From: Avena insularis
Taxonomy: Eukaryota > Streptophyta > Magnoliopsida > Poales > Poaceae
NCBI GenBank assembly: GCA_023614405.1
Contig: CM042697.1
Location: forward strand, 301,964,954-302,028,953
DNA length: 64,000 nucleotides
Reading direction: 5' to 3'
The position numbers and the translations under genes were made by a program. Below are positions 47,870 through 59,493 of this stretch, one piece after another; positions within the stretch are counted from its first letter, which is position 1, and the number at the start of each line of letters is the position of its first letter. Under the pieces are notes generated by a model. That model had not been told where the DNA came from and did no database searches. It saw nothing but the letters and a program-made list of their open reading frames with translations.

Positions 47870-48400
47870 CCCTCCGTCCCCTTGTCCCTCTCTCGACCTC
47901 CACCTTGTCCCTGCCCCTCCCCGCGTTAGCCCCACCAACAGTTCCTGAAGCTGGCCTCCATGTTTCCTCCTCCTCCGTGGGTGCTCGTCTTCTCCCCCGA
48001 GCCATGCCGCCGTTCGCGCCGTCTGCGTCCTCCTCCGCCACTCCTCCGCACCTCTTTTTGCTTCGTCCGCCAATGCCCAGTGAGAGCCGGAGCTCTACGC
48101 AACCGCGTCGCCCCGCCTCACGTCTTCCACCCTCACCCTCCCCTGTCTGGCTAGCACCCAGCCTGCCATGGCCCTGTCTGCCCGCGGGAGCTTGGTTTTC
48201 CACCACCACAGTCTCTTCTTCCCCCGTCTGCCTCTCATCCTCCTACACGCAGGATACCATATCTCTTCCGCCAAGACCGGCCGCCGCCCTTCCCTCGTGC
48301 GTCGCCGCCTCCTCCTCCCGGCCTTGCTCCATGTTGTCGGCCGCATGGTTCCACCTTTGACCAGAAGCTGAAGGTCCTTTGTTTTCCCCACCTAGTGCTC
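47870..48400 (+). other. GC-rich block, possibly continuing LTR fragment I
   Basis: C-rich on the plus strand, with overlapping ORFs on both strands (47,905-48,360 plus; 47,838-48,209 minus) that have low-complexity Pro/Ser/Arg translations. The composition resembles the GC blocks of the long chromoviral LTRs and it abuts element E, so it may be the other half of LTR fragment I. A captured gene fragment cannot be excluded. I see no domain. Confidence 0.35.
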
Positions 48401-50519
48401 ATCCGTTGACATAATAGTGAGATTGAGGAGAAGGTTTTGATGCTGCTTGTCCTTAGTGGTTTGACTCTCTATTGGGATGTGAGCTAGTGACGGATGTATG
48501 GTGACTAAAACCCCGATGACCTATGAGACCACAATGGTGTTGATGTGGTGATGGAGTTGGGTGATGATGGCCTGTAGGTGCACATGTGCGTCAAAGAATG
48601 TTTTCCCCGAAGTATTAATTCTAGTTTTTATATCGATCCCATCAAGGATCTTCTCAAGTTCTTTTATGCGAAATTTTTATCACACCCAAGGTGTCACATG
48701 TCTTGAGTGAATTGACTGCAATGGTTTATGGTGGAGGGTTGTGAGTAAAAGATAGAGGAAACATGCGTAGTAAATAAATAAGGAGTAAATTGCATAAAAG
48801 TAAAGATAGGAAAGGTGTTTGGAGTTCCTGCATATAAGAAGTTAGGCGTGGAGAGAAACGGTTCATGGTGATAGTAAAATTGCCAAATGGATAAAGTGGA
48901 ATAAGAAATTGTGATATTTCTTATTTGTAAGTGAGTAGGCAAGTAACCCATATACCGACTAGGATTTATCATGGCCAATTCTTTCTATTCCCAATGACCT
49001 GTCTATCTGTTACCACGATAATGGTCAGCACATCAATTAAGGTATTGCGACCATATCAAGGCTTTAATCTTGATGGTTCCTTGTTGTCCTCGAGTAATCC
49101 TAGCTCCTCATTGATATCGTCCATGTCACTCGGGGGTCGCCGATTTGCTAACATACAAGTTCATACCTATGATATCTTTGAATCATGTTACCTGGCCCTT
49201 TAATTAGATACCAAGCATTAGGCAAACATAGATAATAATTCTCACAAATTAATAATCACTACAATAGTCACAAATGGATGGATATAAAGGAGGCACGACA
49301 CATCTCACCAATTCCCTACATCTCCCACGCCTATGGGGATTTACTCAGACATGAGAGGGAGACGAATCAAAGGTATAATTGTATTGCAAATAAAAATCAT
49401 CTCAAAGTTGTCATAGCAAACCAGAATAGTACTTGAAGATCAAATCGAATACAAACCAAAGGTAGATCAAAGTATCAAACCCTAATCTTACAATTGCCAA
49501 TCTCTCTATCTAAGTGGTGATGGTGATGATGGAGTGTGTGGTTGGAGAGGTGAAGATCGTCGAGGAACGAGGGGATGTACTTCACCTCTTCTAGATCTGA
49601 TCTCTTCTCTCTGCATGAGTTTTGTGGCGGCTATGTTCTCTTTTTCGTTGTCTCCCCTTTACGGAAGTTTCTTCTATTGATATAGCAGAGCCGACGGCAT
49701 GCAGTATGGGCGGGCGGTACAGGTGCATCCCGACCGTACCACACGTCATGCACTGTGCGCCTCCAATGAAAGGGGATCCAATTGGTGTTTTGATTCTTTA
49801 GGTGTAATTAGCTCATAAATGCCATTAGATTTTCAATAAATGTTTATTAGCTGAAAACCATCACAAGAAACCAGGGATTCGCAAATTGCGACATTAACGT
49901 TAGTGGAAAGGGGTAATATTCAGTGAAATCCGGCAATAAACAAGAGGACAATAAGTAGTAAAAATTTATGAAATTTGAAGCTATCAATTGACATGGTAAA
50001 TTTGGTGCGTTGTTGTGGGACTATGGCTAGTCCGACAAACCAAGATGGAACCACAAGATCGTCGACACAGAATCAAAATTGCTGAACCTGGTGGCACCCA
50101 TGGAACCATCGACAAGGCCTCCGTCAGGGGACCACAAGCCCTCCTTCACAGAATCTGAAGACCCCGACCCTGGAGTCCGAAGATCCGAAGATCAAACCCA
50201 ACACTTTTCTTCCTCCCCGTCGAACCCCTCCGAGACCCCAAGATCGAACCAAAAGTGTGACCCTTTTTCCGATGCCCTATTTTCATAAATTCTATATATA
50301 AGACTTTTTCCACTTGATCTTACATGATTGCATACATATTATATCGCGGCTTATGTTAAATAGTATACACATCTAATTATTAAATATGCAGACCACATGC
50401 AGGCTTTTATAGACATATATTGGCTCCATTTAAATTTGTGTAGCGAACCGCTATGTTTTCCTTGTTAAGCCAACATTTAAAATGTGGGGTATCTAAGAAA
50501 CATAAACCATCTAATTAAC
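48401..50519. other. Unassigned, probably old LTR-retroelement debris
   Basis: About 2.1 kb without supportable coding sequence. The part at 49,250-49,750 (ACCCTAATCTTACAATTGCC, AGATCTGATCTCTTCTCTCTG, then a TTGATATAGCAG stretch) has the look of a minus-strand LTR promoter/leader. The segment 50,060-50,280 is GC-richer with a short plus-strand ORF (50,079-50,288) lacking any motif. No boundaries could be fixed. Confidence 0.3.
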
Positions 50520-51312
50520 TGTCGGGACCTCGGTTCCTCTTAATATTGCCTAGTCACATCGCATATTTGCCATGTCATGCATCATGCCCAATCTTCTGTC
50601 GTAGTATTAAATAGTGCATCCGGTGTTTATTTTAGTGTTTGCTTCTTCATATATTAGGTCAATGAGTTGATGTGAGTGTCGATCCAATCTTCCGATAAAT
50701 CTTCGGCAATGTTTTCAGGCAAGCATTCTCCCCCTTTCTACCTATTTTACATTTCTAGTATTTACTTCCTCGTGTTGATCTATTGCTATCTGTGTTGCGA
50801 TGCTATAGATTCCATACCCCTTTATCCTTCCCTACAACCTATATTGCCATGGACACCTCCTATTACCTGTTGTATGTTAGATAGTCGGCCTTGCGAGTCG
50901 TAGTTGCTTGCGTGGGTGGTGGTTCGCGCCGTTGATGTTCCACAATTGTTGGAGGAATGTCTCATTCTTAATGTTGGAGATGATCATGGATTCAATTACA
51001 ACTTGATATTAAAATGCTGGGAATAGTTATAACTAAGGAAGAGGCACCGGTGGGCAATAGATGCTATTTGGTTTTTAACCGCCCACTTGTGTCCTGTAAG
51101 ACCCCAAGTACTTCATACATGTTCTTTGACTATCGCACTATCCTCATGTGGGACCATGAATCCCCTTAGCCAAAGCTTGTTTCATTTCTTATTTCTTGGG
51201 GACAAAAACTAGTTTGAGGCTTTATTACTATCCTATACTTATGCCATGCTTTACTTCTTTATTTACTACTGTTGCTCGTGGAGAGCATTTACTACTGTAT
51301 TGTTTTGGAACA
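50520..51312 (+). mobile_element. LTR fragment H, related to element A LTR, part 1
   Basis: Begins TGTCGGGACCTCGG. From about 51,040 onward it tracks 13,480-13,715 of the older A-family LTR (shared CTATTTGGTTTTT, CACTTGTGTCC, AAACTAGTTTGAGG and ACTTATGCCATGCTTT blocks) in plus orientation. It is interrupted by element F and continues at 59,357. Confidence 0.75.
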
Positions 51313-52850
51313 TGATGCCGCTTAGATCACTATAGAGCTTCATTGGGAAACCCCAAGAGGAAGGTATGATGAGTACAGCAGCAAGTTTTTCCCTTAGTAA
51401 GAAACCAAGGTTATCGAACTAGTAGGAGGAAGGAAACGACTCAAAGGTGTTGCTAGCAACTGGAAACCCGCACAACACAAACTCAAGACTTTGCCCCAAC
51501 GAACAGTGAGGTTGTCAATCTCACTGGTTTGCTGAAAACAAAGGATTAACTGTATGGTGTGGAAGGTAATAGTGGTTTGCAGAAAGTAAACAGGAACAGT
51601 GGAAGATGTATCAATGGTAAATATTGGACCGGGGTCCATAGTTCACTAGATGTGTTCTCCTTAAGATAAACAACATGGCATGCTGGGTAAACAAATTACA
51701 GCGGGGCAATTGATAAGACAGAGCAAGGCATAACAATGCAATACTACACATTCATGATCCTATGAGATTTGATTGGGAAATACAACAAGATACATAGACC
51801 GCTATCCAAATGCATCTATGACTAGTAATCCACCTTCAGGTTATCATCCGAACCCCCTCTAGTATTAAGTTGCAAGCAACGGATAACTTCTTTAAGCAAA
51901 GTGTGTAAGGTAAACAATCCACTTGTTCCATGAACAAGAGACCGTTGTTTACTCCCTAGTAGCGACGTCACATCTACAACCTTAGAGATTTCTGTCACTT
52001 CCCCAGATTAAATAGAGGCATGAACCCACTATCGAGCATAAATACTCCCTCTTGGAGTCACTAGCATCTACTTGGCCAAGATAGCTACTAGAAACGGAGA
52101 GCATGCAAGATCACAAATAACACAGACATGATAAAATCAATAAGATAGAACTATTAATCAATCTGACATAGTAATCTCAATATCCATCGGATCCCCACAA
52201 ACACAACATGCATCTTTACAAATAGATGATCTTGATCATGAACGGAGCTCACAAGATCTAAACATGGTAGAACAAAGGAGGAGAAACAACCATCTAGCTA
52301 CTACATGGACCCGTAGTCCAAGGTGGAACTACTCACACATCATACCGGAGGCTGGCATGGTGATGAAGAAGGCCTCCGGGATGATCTCCCCTCTGACAGG
52401 GCGCCGGGAAGAGCTTCATATCCCCCCGATCTAGGGACAATGGTGGCAATGGCTACAGACTATTTTGTGGAAGATTGATCGGGTCCTTAGGGTTTTGGTA
52501 TCCGGGGCTTCTTATAGGTGAAGAGGCGAGGCAGGGGGCACCCGGGGTGGCCAGGCATTCCCTGGCCAGGGGTGTGGCCCCGGTGGCTCCCTCCGTCTCA
52601 GACTGCCCGTGTGCCCCACGGTAAAATATTGACTTTGGCATTTGTCCCATCCAATTCCGAGAATATTGATTTTCTGCCTTTTCTGGAACCAAAAACAGAA
52701 GAAAACAAGCAACTGGCACTGTGGCATCTTGTTAATAGGTTAGTCCTAGAAAATATATAAAAATACCTCAAAGTGTAGACAAAGCAAAGCAAAGTAGATA
52801 CTAAACAAGCATGGAACATCAAAAATTATAGATAGGTTTACGACGTATCA
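51313..52850 (-). mobile_element. 3' LTR of element F, 1,538 bp
   Basis: TGATGCCGC... to ...CGACGTATCA. It is near-identical over most of its length to 57,802-59,356, with more differences around 52,500-52,620, a GC-rich segment. Confidence 0.92.
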
Positions 52851-55511
52851 AACATCCCCAAGCTTAACTCCTTCTCGTCCTCAAGTAGGTAAGTGATAAA
52901 AACAATATTTTTTTAGGTGACATGTACCATCACAATCTTGATCAAACCATTTGTATAGCATTGATAGCTGGGATCAAAGTACTCTAAACATGAGCATGAA
53001 AGATGAAGTTCTAACAATAATACAAAGTAATTATGCTGCAACATGAAAGGTTACAAACAAAGATCATGAATAACAAAGCATTGAAAGACGTTTGTTTGTT
53101 TCACATATAGAAAACATAGCATAGTGGCATTCAGATTGTCCCTCATGGAGTATCAAATAAATGCATAGGACACCTTCAAAGTTCATAAGAGTGACTAGAA
53201 ACAAATAGTTCAAGAGCAAGCAATATCAAAAATATGCATAAATCAATAAGTTTTGGGACAATGCACATAGAACTAAGAATGCCAACTATGGTCTCTTAAT
53301 TGGTGCCTATGGATAGAAGGTGGAGACTCAATATAATGGTGGAAGAAAGGCCCTTCATGAAAGGGAAGCAGGGATTTCAAGCCTCATAAAGAGCTTCCAA
53401 AAATTATGGTACTTGTTAGCTTTCAGCTCTCATTGCCCCTATCATAAGCATCTTGAAGTGATTAAGGTTAAAGTGAATAAACTATGGAGTATATGCTTGA
53501 TAAAGTATAAGTTGGCAATCTCATGTCCCTTGAATACGAGGGTCGCTCCTCATGCTACTCAAATTTAGTTACCGGTAAGTTCTTGTCATAGTAAGTACAT
53601 GTGTATCATAGAGAACCGCCAACGGGATACCCCTTGCACATGATACAGGAGATATCCCATAATCAAAATGACAAGGCAAGCAGACAATGAGCATCTCAGC
53701 AATCTTCTTATTTACCACGGGAAAATGGTGCTTTTTCTCTCTTTCCTCTTTCCTCATCATTTTTTTCTTTTTCTCAATCTCTACCTCTTTTTTTATAAGA
53801 AGAATGATTCATAGATTGCTCACTATGGTGATGCTGCAAGTTTCCACCATGATTAGGCATGGCTTAGGCTAGCGGCCCAGGAGTTTCTCTAACACACATA
53901 CATAACTCCATGGACTTACAAGTTCCCCTTTCATTTCACACCGACAACATCCATAAAAAAAGAGCATGATATCAACTGGGTACAATGCACAAGTGCAATG
54001 TTGAAAGTGTTCCCCATGAAATCATGGTTCTGCTAATCCCAACATATAAGTGCAAGCATATACAACATAGATGACACAATGGTTCAAGTTTATTTGGGAA
54101 AGAAAATAAAGCGTGCCATCAAGTTTGCGAGAGCTTTAATCACTAAGTTTTCACATAACAAAGTGACTTTCTAATTGGAAGGTAGATGAAAACAAGAATA
54201 TACTTGGAATGGTGTAACACAACATGCATAGGAATTTATAGTGTACACTTTGGAATAACTTGGTTTTGTTGGGAGTTGGATGCATGAGTAGAGCTTACTC
54301 ATACAAGTGGAGGCTAGCAAAAGACTAGGAGCGACCAACTAAGAGAGCAATAATGACCATAATCATGCAGAGCGACAAAACATTACTAATCAAAGCATCA
54401 AGTGGTACTACAAGACAAGGACTAAATGATCATAGAGGATATGGTGACTGGTTCATAGTCATAACATGGTGTGAGCATGTGCCAAGTCAACCCAAACAAA
54501 GCATCAAAGGAGAATACCACAATACTATACTTTTGTATGCTAAAACAACGCATGATTCCTTCAAGGCACATTAAGCAATCCTAATTTTTTGGAATAAGTC
54601 ATGCTACAACAATAATCGCTACGCATAAGGTCAAAACAATATCTAGCATGACATGATAAAGTCTAAGTCACAGTCAAAGCAAGCTCCTCTTGTACTACTA
54701 AAGCAAGAACTTTCTACTCCTTACCAACACCAATCAACTTATTTGAAACAACAGAGCAAGAAAGGGGGTCCAAAATACTTTATTCAAGCAAACTAAGCAA
54801 ACAAAAACCAAAAACAAAAACTAAGACGCTCCAAGAACAACACAATAGTACATAAAAAAATAAAAATGAAGTGCCTAGAAAGACCTGAGATTTTTATTGA
54901 TGAAGAAGGGGATGCCTTGGGCATCCCCAAGCTTTGATGCTTGTACCTCTTGAATATTTATTGGGGTGACACGGGCTGGCATCCCCAACATTGAGCTTTT
55001 GTCCATTCTTCATCTCATTTCATCATTCTTCCTCTACACCTACAAATTTTCCTTCATACAAAACTTCACACAATCTTCATTAGCAACATTAGTGCATTCA
55101 AAAGATAATAGACCTTGGGGTTTAGTTTTAAAACAGCAAAACTTTCACTAAAGACATAATCTACTATAGTAATTCCCTCAAAAAGCTCAATTTCCCAAAA
55201 AGAACCCAAAAAGGAATCAATAAGAAGCAAATGCAAATAATGGTAGAAATTTGTCAAAACAGTCCAACAGGTAGAAACCGATTTTTTCAAAGACCTTATG
55301 TTGCTCAAATAAAAAAGTGTTGAACTAACGAAAGTTATCTAACAATCTGGGGGATTTATTAAGAAAATTACAGCTCAATCCGACTTACAGAGATTTTACG
55401 TGAATTTTTACGGTGGAGCACAAAAATCTGTTTCGGGACAGCAACTCCCCAAATCTTACTTCCCTCCCGTTAGAGGTTATTATTGGCACAAAAAGCAAAT
55501 AAAAAGGATAA
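52851..55511 (-). mobile_element. Element F non-coding internal domain
   Basis: Homologous to 42,490-45,330 of element E; no supportable ORF. Shared landmarks include the AAGCTTAACTCCTTCTCGTC start, the T/C-rich tract at 53,720-53,800 and the GCACAAAAAGCA...GGATAA segment at the right end, where the Harbinger-like unit is inserted. The right end of the domain resumes at 56,628. Confidence 0.75.
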
Positions 55512-56624
55512 GAGCATCTCCACTCGCCTACCCAGGATGCCGATCCAAACGCCAAAATTAGGTCCGGACGCTGAAAATCGGCCCAGTCGCGTACCCAGGA
55601 ACCAGTTTTCGTCCGGATTTCAGCGTGTTTTGGTCCGGCCTACCCAGGCCGTACCCAGGATCCCGGGTACGCCCTGGGAATGCCGGACTCAGCGAAAACA
55701 TGCATGGGCCAGGTCTGTCAGCGAGAGAAGGCGCCACTCCCGCCACTTCATGGAGCTCCCGCCCTTTTCTTCCCCCTCCTGCCTTTCTTCCCCATTCCCC
55801 CACCCCGCCACTCCGCCGAGCTCCCCGCCCACATGCCGCCAAAGAGCTTCGTCCAACCAGGATCGACCCTCGGTGAGGGTCCGGCGGAGAAGAAGGCAAT
55901 GAAGCCGAGAGCGCCGCCGACCAAACCGAAGGGCATGTCCTCGGCCGAGTGGGAGAAGAAGGAGCAGGCCAGGCAGATCTCGTCGGCCAAGCGGAAGGAT
56001 GGGAAGGAAAGGGATAAGCTCCAGCAACAGCAAGTGGAGTAGGAGAAGGCGATGATGAAGGCGGCGGCAGAAGAGAAGGCGATGGCAAAGGCGAAGCAGG
56101 CGGCGGCGACGCGTTCGGCCTTGATGGTGGCGCCGTACCCACCACACTGGGGAAGCCAGGCGAGCATCGGCTCACCCGCCGGTCAAGGCCTGGTACATGG
56201 CGCAGCGTCAGGCCATCCTGCAGGGCGTGATCACGGCTTCCCCTTCCTCTACGCCGAACGCTCCCATGCTGAGCTCTGCCTCTACTTCCTCCAACACGGC
56301 GGACATCAACTGCGAGACGGACGATAACGTCGCGTCGGCCACGCCACAGGAGCCCATCCCCATCGACGACTGAGTGTCATTTCCCCTGTTTTGTAATAAA
56401 AATCAGCCGCCGAATTCGTGGGCGTACCTGTCGAACACCTTGTGGCCGAGCACTCGCCGGCGGGAACAATAATGATTCAAATATACTGCCATTTTGTGTT
56501 CACCTGGGAACTTGGCCTGGGTACCCGAGTGGGAAACTAGGCATACCCATGCCGAAAACTTGCGTCGTCCGGCCAGAAAAAGGTCCGAATTTCGGCCTGG
56601 GTTCGCCAACGAGTGGAGATTCTC
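55512..56624 (+). mobile_element. PIF/Harbinger-like DNA transposon, 1,113 bp
   Basis: Terminal inverted repeats GAGCATCTCCACTCG (left) and the complement of CGAGTGGAGATTCTC (right), one mismatch in 15, flanked by TAA on both sides (55,509-55,511 and 56,625-56,627). Element E preserves the empty site: at about 45,327-45,340 AAGGATAAGGAGAGG is continuous, with a single TAA. The 3-bp TAA duplication is the Harbinger signature. It encodes no transposase; it carries a broken accessory-type ORF, so it is non-autonomous. Confidence 0.9.
55833..56373 (+). pseudogene. Accessory ORF inside the Harbinger-like element (broken)
   Basis: Probable start ATG at 55,833 (MPPKSFVQPGSTLGEG). A charged Lys/Glu/Arg-rich middle (SSAEWEKKEQARQISSAKRK) is interrupted by TAG at 56,040-56,042. 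The same frame continues through AAAEEKAMAKAKQAAATR and YPPHWG; a frameshift near 56,180 then moves coding to another frame that ends ...PIPIDD at 56,373. About 180 codons in all, coiled-coil-like in the middle, with an AATAAA at about 56,395. It resembles accessory proteins in grass DNA transposons, sometimes annotated as NAM-associated, but the family assignment is inference. Confidence 0.55.
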
Positions 56625-56737
56625 TAAGGAGAGGTTATTATAGAGGTAATAACTTCCAAGACTCAAGAAAACTATTGGGTTATCTCCCAAGAAGTACTTT
56701 TCTTTAACGCCTTTAAGTTAGGCACAAGAAGCAAGAA

Positions 56738-57598
56738 TCAAGTATTTTCAAATGAAGAAGCATTAAGATCAACTTTCTTGCTCCTACCTTTCTTACTTAT
56801 CTTCTTCTCTTTAGGGAATATATGATTGCATATTGGAGAATAAAAATGCATAATGCATTTTCCCACATCTATTATTGCTCCAAGGTGTTTCAGCAGGGAT
56901 CTTCCAAGTGTAATTTGTCCTTTTCCTACACATTCAATAACAAGATAATCAGTAGAGACCACTTTCCCTGAGATATTTGTAAACACACCTTCAGCTATTC
57001 CAATGGGTAATAAAGTTGCATTATTGGTAAGAGATATTTCTTCTCCTCCTTCAGAAAGTCCCCAAAGGTTCAAAGACTCATAGATATCTTTAGGCATACG
57101 ACAAAATTCAGACATGATATCATAACGAGCATCAAAACTTTCACTGTTTATAGCAACTTTTATTGTAGGAAACCATTTTGAAGGCTCGGAATTTATTGGA
57201 ACATAATCATGGTGCTCTCTAAGCATGTTATAGCAATCTTTGAAAGAAACTGTACGGGTCTCAAGAGTGTTCAACCTAGCATAGATGTTTATAAAGGAAG
57301 AATTAGACTTGCTAGGCATATTATAAATTATAATCAACTTCTTTATGGCATCCAAAGCTTCATTCTCAGTACATCGAAAAATATCTTTCCCAGCTACAGC
57401 ATCCAAAGCATATCTATAACAAAGAGCAAGACCATGGTAGAAACTATTAATAACCAGGCTAAGACACGTCTTAGGCTCAGTTTTTCCTTGTAAATTAGAG
57501 ATTCTAGACCAAGCTTCTTTGAAACTCTCTTCACTTTCTTGCTTGAAAGTAAAGATCCTTTCCATAGGTGACATAGTGATTAGGCCAACACCAGACAT
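56738..57598 (-). CDS. Element F gag / retropepsin-like protein, 286 aa
   Basis: Intact ORF from ATG at 57,598. Residues ~10-110 match the C-terminal part of Gypsy gag (MERIFTFKQESEESFKEAW ... SFYHGL ... ALDAVAGKDIFR). Residues ~165-260 match the retropepsin fold seen in Athila/Tat-type plant elements (MPKDIYESLNL ... LLPIGIAEGVF ... TLGRSLLKHLGAIIDV). The catalytic loop, normally D-x-G-A-S, reads D-I-M-S-E, so the protease is probably inactive. The gag N-terminus is absent and there is no zinc knuckle. It lies 200 bp inside the 5' LTR. A defective autonomous copy or a non-autonomous family that keeps this fusion would both fit. Confidence 0.7.
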   Translation of the reverse strand: MSGVGLITMSPMERIFTFKQESEESFKEAWSRISNLQGKTEPKTCLSLVINSFYHGLALCYRYALDAVAGKDIFRCTENEALDAIKKLIIIYNMPSKSNSSFINIYARLNTLETRTVSFKDCYNMLREHHDYVPINSEPSKWFPTIKVAINSESFDARYDIMSEFCRMPKDIYESLNLWGLSEGGEEISLTNNATLLPIGIAEGVFTNISGKVVSTDYLVIECVGKGQITLGRSLLKHLGAIIDVGKCIMHFYSPICNHIFPKEKKISKKGRSKKVDLNASSFENT

Positions 57599-57772
57599 AG
57601 TGGCAACTGGAGTATGAACTATTTTTTTGTGTTTTTGATAAAAGATAGCAAACCAAACGAAACTATTTTATTTTGGAGTTTTTGATAAAAAAGAGGCAAA
57701 ATAAACTAAGCAAAACAAAAACAAAGTAAAGAGAAAGGTTGTGAAAGACTCCCCTTGTGAAGCCGTCCTTAG

Positions 57773-57791
57773 CCTCCCGGCAATGGCACCA
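57773..57791 (-). other. Primer-binding site of element F (Asp tRNA type)
   Basis: Minus-strand TGGTGCCATTGCCGGGAGG, ten bases inside the 5' LTR. It is close to the TGGCGCCGTTGCCGG site used by many plant Gypsy elements, with two transitions. Confidence 0.75.
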
Positions 57792-57801
57792 GAAAAAGGC
57801 T

Positions 57802-59356
57802 TGATGCAGCTCAGATCACTATAGAGCTTCGTTGGGAAACCCCAAGAGGAATGTATGATGAGTATAGCAGCAAGTTTTTCCCTCAGTAAGAAACCAAGGT
57901 TATCGAACCAGTAGGAGGAAGGAAACGACTCAAAGGTGTTGCTTGCAACTGGAAACCTGCACAACACAAACTCAAGACTTTGCCCCAACGAACAGTGAGG
58001 TTGTCAATCTCACCGGTTTGCTGAAAACAAAGGATTAACTGTATGGTGTGGAAGGTAATAGTGGTTTGCAGAAAGTAAATAGGAACAGTGGAAGATGTAC
58101 CAATGGTAAATATTGGACCGGGGTCCATAGTTCACTAGAGGTGTTCTCCTTAAGATAAACAACATGGCATGTTGGGTAAACAAATTACAGTGGGGCCATT
58201 GACAATACACAGCAAGGCATAACAATGCAATACTAGACATTCATGATCCTATGAGATTTGATTGGGAAATACAACAAGATACGTAGACGGTTATCATCCG
58301 ACTGCATCTATGACTAGTAATCCACCTTCAGGTTATCATCCGAACCCCCTCCAGTATTAAGTTGCAAGCAACGGATAACTGCTTTAAGAAAAGTGTGTAA
58401 GGTAAACAATCCACTTGTTCCATGAACAGGGGACAGTTGTTTTCTTCCTATTAGCAACAGAACATCTACAACCTTAGAGATTTCTGTCACTTCCCCAGAT
58501 TAAATAGAGGCATGAACCCACTATCGAGCATAAATACTCCCTCTTGGAGTCACTAGCATCTACGTGGCCAAGATAACTACTAGAAACAGAGAGCATGCAA
58601 GATCACAAACAACACAGACATGATAGAATCAATAAGATAGAACCATTAATCAATCTGACATAGTAATCTCAATATCCATCGGATCCCCATAAACACAACA
58701 TGCATTATTACAAATAGATGATCTTGATCATGAACGAAGCTCACAAGATCTAAACATGGTAGCACAAAGGAGGAGAAACAACCATCTAGCTACTACATGG
58801 ACCCATAGTCCAAGGTGGAACTACTCACACATAATACCAGAGGCTGGCATGGTGATGAAGAAGGCCTCCTGGATGATCTCCCCTCCGACAGGGTGCCGGG
58901 AAGACCTTCAGATCTCCCTCGATCTAGGGACGATGGTGGCGGCGGCTACAGACTGTTTCGTGGAAGATTGATTGGGTCCTTAGGGTTTTGGTATCGGGGG
59001 CTTCTTATAGGCGAATAGGCAAGGGCACTGGGTGGCTGCACTTCAGCGCTGGCCAGGTGGCAGCGGCGGTGTGGCCCCTGATGGCTCCCCTCTGTCTCGT
59101 ATTCTGGCTCCGTGTTACCCACGGTAAAATATTGACTTTGGCTTTTGTCCCGTCCAATTCCGAGAATATTGATTTTCTTCCTTTTTTCTGGATCCAAAAA
59201 TAGAAGAAAACAGACAACTGGCATTGTGGCATCTTGTTAATAGGTTAGTCCCAGAAAACATATAAAAATACCTCAAAGTGTAGACAAAGCAAAGCAAAGT
59301 AGATACTAAACAAGCATGGAACATCAAAAAATTATAGATATGTTTATGACGTATCA
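57802..59356 (-). mobile_element. 5' LTR of element F, 1,555 bp
   Basis: TGATGCAGC (57,802) to GACGTATCA (59,356); the partner of 51,313-52,850. The minus-strand start TGATACGTC...ATAATTTTTTGATG is shared with element E's LTRs, but the opposite ends of the E and F LTRs differ. Confidence 0.92.
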
Positions 59357-59493
59357 GAACCCAGTGCCACGATTCGCGGTATAGACAAGCTCAGTCACAC
59401 TTTCGGGTTCCCAGTCGTTTACAGCCGTTGTCACAAACCTATAGGCCCATCTTGGAGCCGGCCAACTTCATCACGGGTAGCTTAGTGGGGTGG
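59357..59493 (+). mobile_element. LTR fragment H, part 2
   Basis: Follows element F and tracks 13,755-13,870 of the older A-family LTR (CAGTCACACTTTCGGGTTCC, CAGTCGTTTACAGCC, CGGGTAGCT). It ends where element G's LTR begins. Confidence 0.8.

Larger units (their letters stand above)
51313..59356 (-). mobile_element. Element F: Gypsy-type element carrying a DNA-transposon insertion
   Basis: LTRs at 51,313-52,850 and 57,802-59,356, flanked by GAACA (51,308-51,312) and GAACC (59,357-59,361), a target duplication with one change inside LTR fragment H. The primer site is at 57,773-57,791. The internal domain is 4.95 kb, of which 1,116 bp is a later Harbinger-like insertion and its duplicated TAA. 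It encodes only a gag/protease-like protein, with no RT or integrase. Non-coding internal sequence is homologous to element E. Confidence 0.9.

Noticed and set aside
55558..56175. 205-codon minus-strand ORF in the Harbinger-like element
   Set aside because: Antisense to the plus-strand accessory ORF; a Pro/Ser-rich translation expected from GC-rich DNA.
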